Program-made: the position numbers and the translations under genes | Notes under the pieces: generated by a model | What the model was told of the DNA's origin: nothing | Seen by the model: only the letters and a program-made list of their open reading frames with translations | Databases searched by the model: none | Shown: piece after piece, positions 1-4,451 of the stretch | Numbering within the stretch: the first letter of the stretch is position 1 | Layout of the letters: the number at the start of each line of letters is the position of its first letter | DNA from: an uncultured Solirubrobacteraceae bacterium | GTDB lineage: Bacteria; Actinomycetota; Thermoleophilia; Solirubrobacterales; Solirubrobacteraceae | Length of the DNA: 6,361 nucleotides | Reading direction: 5' to 3' | Assembly (NCBI GenBank): GCA_955652345.1 | Contig: CATPBV010000218.1 | Span: forward strand, 1 to 6,361

Positions 1-1
1 G

Positions 2-115
2 ACCTACACGGCCGGCACCGCGAGGAACGTGGTCCGGTTCCGCGACACGGTCGCGCGGGATGCTGGGAACGCGATTCACCAGTTCGAGAACTTCATCAGC
101 AAGAACACTCAGTAG
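2..115 (+). CDS. C-terminal fragment of an unidentified protein
   Basis: Only the last 37 codons lie in the window. They end at a TAG at 113-115 and read TYTAGTARNVVRFRDTVARD, then a tail ending in ENFISKNTQ. All three plus-strand frames are open here, but in this frame nearly all codons end in G or C (about 34 of 38), the pattern of the confirmed genes nearby, so I take it as a real gene end. The tail looks amphipathic and alpha-helical. I recognise no domain and assign no function. Its stop lies inside the last codons of the convergent tgt gene, a 7-bp tail-to-tail overlap, so no separate terminator fits between the two genes. Confidence 0.55.
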   Translation, partial: TYTAGTARNVVRFRDTVARDAGNAIHQFENFISKNTQ

Positions 116-1374
116 CGGCCGGCATGCGAGCGCGGAGCGTCCCCTTTGCGTAGGCCGGCGGCGACCGCGGGCAGCTCGTCCCGCTCGATCGCGTCGCGAA
201 GGTCGCTCATCAGCGCTCCGATGAATGTCAGGTTGTGGAGCGTCACGAGCCGCAGCGCGGTCAGCTCGCCCGCCCGCAACAGGTAGTGGAGGTAGCCCCG
301 GGAGAAGCCGGGACCGCAAGCCGGGCACGGACATCCGGGCTGGATCGGCTCGGCGCTCTCCCGCCACTGGGCCTTGACCAGATCGACCCGCCAGCGGCTC
401 TCGGGGTCCGGCACGAGCGCTACGCCGTGACGCCCTAGGCGCGTCGGCAGCGCGCAGTCGAACGTGTCGATTCCGAGCTCGACGCCGGCGATCAGGTCAT
501 CGACGTCGCCGATGCCGAGCAGGTGGCGCGGGCGGTCCGGAGCGGCGCGCTCGAGATCCGCGGCGCACCACGAGACGACCTCGTGCATCTGGGCCTTGTC
601 CTGGCCGAGCGAGCCTCCGATCGCCATCCCGTCGCATCCGCCTGCCGCGACCGTCGCTGCCGACTCCTCGCGGAGGTCGCGCTCGACCCCGCCTTGGACG
701 ATGCCGTACACCGCCTGGCCCGGCAAGCCATTGTCGGCGTGCCATCGCAGGCAGCGCTCGAGCCAGCGGTGCGTCCGCTCCATCGAGCGCGCGGTGTAGT
801 CCCGGGAGACGTGGAACGGCGTGCACTCGTCGAACACCAGCGCGATGTCCGAGCCGAGGGCGGCCTGGACGGCCATCGATGTCTCCGGGCCGAGAAAGCG
901 CTCGACCCCGTCGACATAGGAGCGAAAGCGCACGCCCTGCTCCTCGATCGCGAGGATCGCGCCCGAGGGCTCAGCAGCCCGCTCCGAGCCGCCACCGCCT
1001 GCGGCAAGATCGGCTCCGGCTCTGCTCGCGCCGCGGCGGCCGCGGCCCTTGATCTCGTCCGCCACCCCGCCGTGGCCCATCGAGAAAACCTGAAAGCCCC
1101 CCGAGTCCGTGATGATCGGCCCGCTCCAGCGCATGAACTCGTGCAACCCGCCGAACCGCTCCACCAGCTCCGGGCCAGGCGCCAGGAACAGATGGAAGGT
1201 GTTCGCGAGGATCAGCTCGTAACCGAGCGCCGCAACGTCGCGCGGCTCGAGCGTCTTGACTGCGCCCTTGGTCGCGAGCGGCACGAACGCGGGGGTTCGA
1301 ACCTCTCCATGAGCAAGGTGCAGCGTGCCCGAGCGCGCGGCGGAGCTGGACGAACGGGCGCGGATCGTGAACAC
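109..1374 (-). CDS. tgt: tRNA-guanine(34) transglycosylase (queuosine pathway)
   Basis: This enzyme swaps guanine-34 in the anticodon of GUN tRNAs (Asp, Asn, His, Tyr) for a 7-deazaguanine base (preQ1 in most bacteria, queuine in salvagers). It is cytoplasmic. The 421-residue TIM-barrel protein keeps the hallmark TDSGGFQ with Asp90 as acid/base, FDECTP with Asp182 and Cys184, GIVQGG at 225-230, and GIDTFDCALPTR with Asp306 as the expected nucleophile. The zinc site is Cys348, Cys350, Cys353 and His380. It is longer than the usual 370-380 residues because residues about 100-142 form a Gly/Ala/Arg-rich insertion right after the catalytic Asp90 segment. The loop normally GGLAVGE is GGSLGQD (253-259). 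The start is GTG at 1374: an in-frame stop lies 12 bp upstream with no other start between. No Shine-Dalgarno is visible, so the mRNA may be leaderless. No other queuosine genes are in view. Confidence 0.95.
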   Translation of the reverse strand: MFTIRARSSSSAARSGTLHLAHGEVRTPAFVPLATKGAVKTLEPRDVAALGYELILANTFHLFLAPGPELVERFGGLHEFMRWSGPIITDSGGFQVFSMGHGGVADEIKGRGRRGASRAGADLAAGGGGSERAAEPSGAILAIEEQGVRFRSYVDGVERFLGPETSMAVQAALGSDIALVFDECTPFHVSRDYTARSMERTHRWLERCLRWHADNGLPGQAVYGIVQGGVERDLREESAATVAAGGCDGMAIGGSLGQDKAQMHEVVSWCAADLERAAPDRPRHLLGIGDVDDLIAGVELGIDTFDCALPTRLGRHGVALVPDPESRWRVDLVKAQWRESAEPIQPGCPCPACGPGFSRGYLHYLLRAGELTALRLVTLHNLTFIGALMSDLRDAIERDELPAVAAGLRKGDAPRSHAGRY

Positions 1375-1400
1375 GGATGATGTTTACTAGGCGGCGCCGG
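1375..1400. promoter_or_regulatory. 26-bp divergent gap between tgt and the oxidoreductase gene
   Basis: Only 26 bp separate the GTG of tgt from the chosen ATG of the oxidoreductase gene. Positions 1377-1389 are an AT-rich patch in very GC-rich DNA. It contains TTTACT on the plus strand (1383-1388, 4 of 6 matches to TATAAT) and TAAACA on the minus strand (1386-1381, 3 of 6), the latter about where a -10 box would sit for a leaderless tgt transcript. Neither has a convincing -35 box. A shared divergent promoter is possible but weakly supported. The -35 regions would have to lie inside the opposing gene's coding sequence. Confidence 0.3.
1389..1394 (+). promoter_or_regulatory. Ribosome-binding site that decides the oxidoreductase start
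   Basis: AGGCGG (5 of 6 matches to AGGAGG) sits 6 nt before the ATG at 1401. The in-frame ATGs at 1377 and 1380 have no such site at a useful distance and would add an arginine-rich stretch (MMFTRRRR) before the conserved region. This supports 1401 as the start. Confidence 0.55.
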
Positions 1401-3425
1401 ATGTCGCACGACGAGAGGATCCTCACCACTTGTCCGAGGGACTGCTATGACGCCTGCGGCATCGAGGTGGCCATTCGCGACGGCGTGATTCGCCATGTCC
1501 GCGGCGATCGCGATCACCATGTCAGCCGTGGGCGCCTGTGCACGAAATGCGCGACGGCGTACAACGGAGTGCTGCTCGACCCAGACGCGCGGCTGCTGAC
1601 GCCGCTGGGGCGCGACGGCCCGAAGGGGAGCGGCCGCTTCAAGGCGCTTTCTTGGGAGCAAGCACTCGACGAAATAGCGTGTCGGCTTTCGGCGATCGTC
1701 AGCACCAGCGGCGCCGACAAGATCCTCGGCGCCCACTACACCGGCACGTTCGCGCTGCTTGGCTACGACTTCCCGACCCGCTTCATGCGCCGCCTGGGAG
1801 CGCGGGAGGTGGATCCGGACACGATCTGTAACAAGGCCGGCCACGTCGCGCTCGAGTACCTGTACGGCACTTCGCTGGACGGCTTCGACCCGCGGAGCGC
1901 GCGCGACGCTGCCTGCATCCTCGTGTGGGGCGCAAATCCATCGGCGTCGGCGCCCCACCAGCACGAGCACTGGTTGCCCGAGGCGCCGGGGCGCGTGGTG
2001 GTCGTCGACCCGGTGCGCACGCCCACCGCGCGCGAGGCCGACCTGCACCTCCAGCCGTTTCCAGGAAGCGACGCGGCGCTGGCGTTCGCGATCGCGAACG
2101 TGATCAGTCGCGAAGGCATGCTCGACCGCGAGCTGCTGCAGGGACACAGCGTCGGCTTCGACGAGCTCGAGCCACTGCTGGAGGACTGCACGCCCGAGTG
2201 GGGTGAGCGCGTCACGGGCGTGCCTGCGAGCGCGATCGAGCAGGCGGGCCGCTGGTATGGCGCCGGGCCTTCGCTTCTGTGGATCGGGCAGGGCTTTCAA
2301 CGCCAGCCGCGGGGCGGGAACGCGGTGCGCGCGGTCGCGCAGCTGGCCGCACTGAGCGGCAATCTCGGAAGGCCTGGAACGGGCGTGCTGTACCTGAATG
2401 GCGCCCACAGCCGCGGAATCGACGAGGACTACCTGGCGGGATCGTCGATTGCGGGCTCGGTGCCGGAACCGATTAGCCACATGGACCTCGTGGGCTGCCT
2501 GGAAGATCCCGAGCAGTCCCGGGCACTGCTGTGCTGGAACATCAACATCGCCGCGTCCAATCCCCAGCAGGCCCGGCTGCGGCGCGCGCTGACCCGAGAC
2601 GATCTGTTCACGGTCGTCATCGACCTCTTCCCGACGGACACGACCGATCTCGCGGACTTCGTGCTGCCGGCGGCGAGCTTCCTGGAGTGCGATGACCTCG
2701 TGGCGTCCTACTTCCACCTCACGCTGTCCGCACAGGTGAAGGCGATCGAGCCTCTGGGGCAATCGCTGCCGAACACCGAGATCTTCCGGCGGCTGGCCGC
2801 CGCGATGGGGTTCGACGAGCCGGAGCTTCAGGAATCTGACGCCGACGCGATCGAGCATCTGCTGCGCGGGACGGGCCTCGGGCTCGACTTCGCCCAGCTC
2901 GCCGAGCGCGGGACAGTGTGGGCGTACCCGGAGCCTCGGATCCAGTTCGCGGACCTGCGATTTCCGACGCCGAGCGGACGGATCGAGCTGGCGTCCGAGA
3001 GCGCGGCGAAGGATGGGCACCCGCGGCTCGCGCAGCCGTTCGCGGACCCGCGCCCCGCAGACGGGCTGCTCCGCCTCCTGACCCCGGCGTCGCCGTGGAT
3101 GCTGAATGACAGCTTCGCCAACGAACCGAAGATCGCGCGCCGAGTGGGCACGCCCACGGTCGCGCTGCATCCCGCAGACGCCGCTGCACGAGGGATCGCC
3201 GACGGCGACCGCGTGGTGGTCAGCAACGAGGTCGGAGCGCTGCAGCTGACGGTCACGCTGTCGGAGGACCTGCCTCCCGGCGTGGCCTTCTCACCGAAGG
3301 GCCGCTGGCCCAAGCTGGAGTCGGAGCGGGCGAACGTGAACGTGCTCAACCCGGGAACCGCGGGAGACATGGGCGCGAGCACCACCGTCCACGGCATCGA
3401 AGTGGCCGTGACGGCGGTGGGTTAG
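1401..3425 (+). CDS. Molybdopterin/[4Fe-4S] oxidoreductase of the DMSO-reductase superfamily
   Basis: A 674-residue catalytic subunit of the FdhF/BisC/DMSO-reductase superfamily (COG0243-like), using bis-molybdopterin guanine dinucleotide. The N-terminal [4Fe-4S] domain (about 3-55) has Cys11, Cys15, Cys19 and Cys47 in CPRDCYDAC and GRLCTKC, with Lys49 in the usual electron-relay place. Cys143 in TICNKAGHVAL is the likely molybdenum ligand. VWGANPSAS followed by VVVVDPVRT is the typical cofactor-binding region, and residues about 555-672 form the C-terminal dinucleotide-binding domain (LLTPASPWMLNDSF, NVLNPGTAGDMG). There is no twin-arginine or Sec signal, so it should be cytoplasmic. No iron-sulfur, membrane or NADH subunit lies beside it, so its redox partner and substrate are unknown. 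It resembles the uncharacterised MopB_3-type branch, from memory only. Starts at 1377 or 1380 are possible, but the ribosome-binding site favours 1401. Confidence 0.92.
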   Translation: MSHDERILTTCPRDCYDACGIEVAIRDGVIRHVRGDRDHHVSRGRLCTKCATAYNGVLLDPDARLLTPLGRDGPKGSGRFKALSWEQALDEIACRLSAIVSTSGADKILGAHYTGTFALLGYDFPTRFMRRLGAREVDPDTICNKAGHVALEYLYGTSLDGFDPRSARDAACILVWGANPSASAPHQHEHWLPEAPGRVVVVDPVRTPTAREADLHLQPFPGSDAALAFAIANVISREGMLDRELLQGHSVGFDELEPLLEDCTPEWGERVTGVPASAIEQAGRWYGAGPSLLWIGQGFQRQPRGGNAVRAVAQLAALSGNLGRPGTGVLYLNGAHSRGIDEDYLAGSSIAGSVPEPISHMDLVGCLEDPEQSRALLCWNINIAASNPQQARLRRALTRDDLFTVVIDLFPTDTTDLADFVLPAASFLECDDLVASYFHLTLSAQVKAIEPLGQSLPNTEIFRRLAAAMGFDEPELQESDADAIEHLLRGTGLGLDFAQLAERGTVWAYPEPRIQFADLRFPTPSGRIELASESAAKDGHPRLAQPFADPRPADGLLRLLTPASPWMLNDSFANEPKIARRVGTPTVALHPADAAARGIADGDRVVVSNEVGALQLTVTLSEDLPPGVAFSPKGRWPKLESERANVNVLNPGTAGDMGASTTVHGIEVAVTAVG

Positions 3426-3430
3426 CTGGA

Positions 3431-3447
3431 CCGGGCCGTGGGGCCGG
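3431..3447. terminator. Hairpin directly after the oxidoreductase stop
   Basis: CCGGGCC, a GTG loop and GGGCCGG form a 7-position stem with one G-G mismatch, starting 6 nt after the TAG at 3423-3425. It is GC-rich and has no T-run after it, so it is at best a weak or Rho-assisted terminator or an mRNA 3' stabiliser. Confidence 0.35.
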
Positions 3448-3463
3448 CGCACCACGCCCATAA

Positions 3464-3491
3464 GGTCGGGCCCGCCGAAGCCGACCCGACC
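3464..3491. terminator. Possible bidirectional terminator between convergent genes
   Basis: GGTCGGG (3464-3470) and CCCGACC (3485-3491) are perfect 7-bp arms around a 14-nt loop, flanked by TAA on the left and CTAA on the right. It lies midway between the convergent oxidoreductase and hsp20 stops, so it could end transcripts from both sides. There is no real T-tract on either strand. Confidence 0.45.
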
Positions 3492-3508
3492 CTAACGGCG
3501 AGAGCTCG

Positions 3509-4033
3509 TCAAGAAGCCGTCTCGCCCTGCTCGGAGGGGGTCGTCGACTCAGCGCCCTCGATCGCGGGCTGCGAGCCGCCGCCGACCGCGATCGCGACCT
3601 TGCGCGGCTTGCGCTGCTCGGGCTTTGGGATCCGGACCTCGAGCACGCCCTTGTCGAAGCTCGCGTGGACCGACTCGGGGTCGACGCCTTCGGGGAGCGT
3701 CAGCTGGCGGGAGAAGCTGCCGGAAGCGCGCTCCACTCGGTAATAGCCCTCCTTGCGCTCCTCGTGGTGGGCCTTGCGCTCGCCTGAGATCGTCAGGACG
3801 TTGTCCTCGAGCTCGATGTTGACGTCGCTCTCGGTGAGCCCGGGCAGGTCTGCGCGGAGCACGAAGTCGTTCTCGGACTCAACCAGGTCCATCGCCGGAA
3901 TCCACCGGCGTGTCGGGGCCAACGTGCCCCCGTTTCCGGGCGTCGAAGCCTCGAAGAAAGTGTTGAAGAGTCGGTTCATCTCGCTCTGGATCGTGTTGAG
4001 CTCACGTACCGGCTCCCATCGAATGAGTGCCAT
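3509..4033 (-). CDS. hsp20: Hsp20-family small heat-shock protein
   Basis: An ATP-independent holdase chaperone that binds unfolding proteins under stress and passes them to DnaK/ClpB. It is cytoplasmic and usually a large oligomer. The 174 residues have the standard layout: an N-terminal arm (1-42, MALIRWEPVREL), an alpha-crystallin domain (about 43-137) with DLPG, ERASGSFSRQLTLPEGV and the closing ASFDKGVLEVRIPKP, then a C-terminal VAIAV (146-150) matching the I/V-x-I/V motif that docks subunits. The last 24 residues are a Gly/Ser/Glu-rich, probably disordered tail. The ATG at 4033 is fixed by a strong Shine-Dalgarno. It has its own promoter and appears to be a single-gene transcript, with a palindrome at the predicted transcription start suggesting repressor control. 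Perfect CIRCE and HAIR sites were not found. Confidence 0.96.
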   Translation of the reverse strand: MALIRWEPVRELNTIQSEMNRLFNTFFEASTPGNGGTLAPTRRWIPAMDLVESENDFVLRADLPGLTESDVNIELEDNVLTISGERKAHHEERKEGYYRVERASGSFSRQLTLPEGVDPESVHASFDKGVLEVRIPKPEQRKPRKVAIAVGGGSQPAIEGAESTTPSEQGETAS

Positions 4034-4038
4034 CTGAA

Positions 4039-4045
4039 ACCTCCG
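4039..4045 (-). promoter_or_regulatory. Ribosome-binding site of hsp20
   Basis: On the minus strand CGGAGGT lies 5 nt before the ATG at 4033. It is a strong Shine-Dalgarno and the clearest in the window. Confidence 0.85.
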
Positions 4046-4054
4046 TCGATTGGG

Positions 4055-4073
4055 TAGAAGCTCTGTGCTTCTA
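4055..4073. promoter_or_regulatory. Perfect 7-bp palindrome at the hsp20 transcription start (putative operator)
   Basis: On the minus strand this reads TAGAAGC, ACAGA, GCTTCTA: perfect 7-bp arms around 5 bp. It touches the end of the proposed -10 box and spans the predicted start of transcription at about 4066-4068, where a bound repressor would block RNA polymerase. Its 19-bp size is typical of dimeric repressor operators. As an RNA hairpin it would be incomplete if transcription starts at about 4066, so a DNA operator seems likelier than an RNA thermometer. It matches neither CIRCE nor HAIR. Confidence 0.5.
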
Positions 4074-4103
4074 TGTTATGAAATCTAAGTGATCTGTTGT
4101 CAA
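4073..4103 (-). promoter_or_regulatory. Sigma70-like promoter of hsp20
   Basis: On the minus strand a perfect -35 box TTGACA lies at 4103-4098. Two -10 candidates follow: CATAAC (4080-4075, 17-bp spacer) and TAACAT (4078-4073, 19-bp spacer), each 4 of 6 to consensus. The region is a sharp AT-rich island in GC-rich DNA. Transcription would start near 4066-4068, giving a leader of about 33 nt before the ATG. Confidence 0.65.
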
Positions 4104-4110
4104 GTCTAGC

Positions 4111-4215
4111 AGCGGAAATCGTCCTGCACGCGCGCTCTGGCGGGGCGAACGGCAGGCAATGAAGGAGGGTCAACCGGGCCGATCCGAGAGTCGCTGCGGC
4201 GGCCTGTAGCCGCTC
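4111..4215. other. Non-coding stretch upstream of the hsp20 promoter
   Basis: I see no convincing gene here. The one structure is a small hairpin, GCGGC (4196-4200) and GCCGC (4209-4213) around 8 nt, partly extended by AGAG and CTCT on the outside. A 16-codon frame starting at 4159 has no ribosome-binding site before it. Confidence 0.5.
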
Positions 4216-4336
4216 TAGGGTGCGTAACGCGTCAGAATGCGCGCGACCGCGAACGCGTGATGCGTTAAGCACGTCATTTGTGCACAGTGCGTCACGCTCG
4301 GCCGGGAGAACGTTGCTCGACGTGTTACGCACCCTA
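4216..4336. repeat. 121-bp element with 18-bp terminal inverted repeats flanked by TA (possible MITE or structured RNA)
   Basis: The left arm TAGGGTGCGTAACGCGTC (4216-4233) and the right arm GACGTGTTACGCACCCTA (4319-4336) are inverted copies with 17 of 18 matches. As plus-strand RNA the one mismatch becomes a G-U pair. Both arms start with TA outward, as expected for a TA-target insertion of the IS630/Tc1 kind. The 85 bp between them encode no recognisable protein and contain a second stem (4255-4266 with 4286-4297) capped by GCAC and GTGC (4269-4272 with 4280-4283). The whole could fold into one long branched hairpin, and the plus strand continues with CTTTTC. It may be a transposase-less miniature transposon, a structured RNA, or a cluster of protein-binding sites. 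The sequence alone does not decide. Confidence 0.5.
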
Positions 4337-4354
4337 CTTTTCGGCACATCGAGG

Positions 4355-4376
4355 TCGGGGGCGCGATCACCCCCGA
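4355..4376. terminator. Perfect 7-bp hairpin between gpmI and the inverted-repeat element
   Basis: TCGGGGG (4355-4361) and CCCCCGA (4370-4376) enclose an 8-nt loop. The stem is perfect and almost all G-C. It lies about 75 nt past the gpmI stop, downstream of that gene on the minus strand. No T-run follows on either strand, so a terminator role is only possible. Confidence 0.35.
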
Positions 4377-4403
4377 TGCACCATCATTGATGCCGTTCCG
4401 AGG

Positions 4404-4439
4404 CTCGCCGGAGCGAACCGGCGGAGCGAACTCCGCGAG
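4404..4439 (-). terminator. Two overlapping hairpins after gpmI built on a 13-bp direct repeat
   Basis: In the minus-strand transcript the first hairpin is GCGGAG, TTCG loop, CTCCGC (4436-4421), starting 15 nt past the gpmI stop; TTCG is the very stable tetraloop type. The second is CGCCGG, a 6-nt loop, CCGGCG (4423-4406). They share 3 bp, so the two stems cannot both form fully. The word CGGAGCGAAC occurs twice at 4409-4418 and 4422-4431, which generates the pair. No U-tract follows; likely roles are 3'-end protection or Rho-type termination of tpiA-gpmI mRNA. Confidence 0.45.
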
Positions 4440-4451
4440 GCGGCCGTCGTT

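Noticed and set aside
523..1380. A 285-codon plus-strand frame opposite tgt
   Set aside because: Composition is a mirror of tgt and it has no family signature; tgt is certain from its catalytic and zinc motifs.
1377..1400. Earlier ATGs at 1377 and 1380 as starts of the oxidoreductase
   Set aside because: No ribosome-binding site at proper distance; the 1401 ATG has AGGCGG 6 nt upstream. An N-terminal extension cannot be fully excluded.
1212..3170. A 652-codon open frame on the minus strand opposite the oxidoreductase gene
   Set aside because: Very Arg/Ala-rich with no recognisable motif, and fully opposite a gene with clear domains. Long antisense frames are expected in GC-rich DNA.
4084..4105. 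HAIR (HspR) or CIRCE (HrcA) operator at the hsp20 promoter
   Set aside because: Only a CTTGA half-site is present, overlapping the -35 box; the matching TCAAG half is missing and no TTAGCACTC/GAGTGCTAA pair exists.
4159..4209. Short 16-codon frame beginning MKEGQPGRSE upstream of hsp20
   Set aside because: The GGAGG lies inside the frame rather than before the ATG; too short and without support.
3976..4347. A 123-codon minus-strand frame covering the hsp20 promoter and the repeat element
   Set aside because: It runs through the hsp20 promoter, ribosome-binding site and start, and across the inverted-repeat element; no domain and unlike codon use.
4382..4392. Small palindrome CATCATTGATG
   Set aside because: Five-bp arms around one base are common by chance and it has no promoter next to it.
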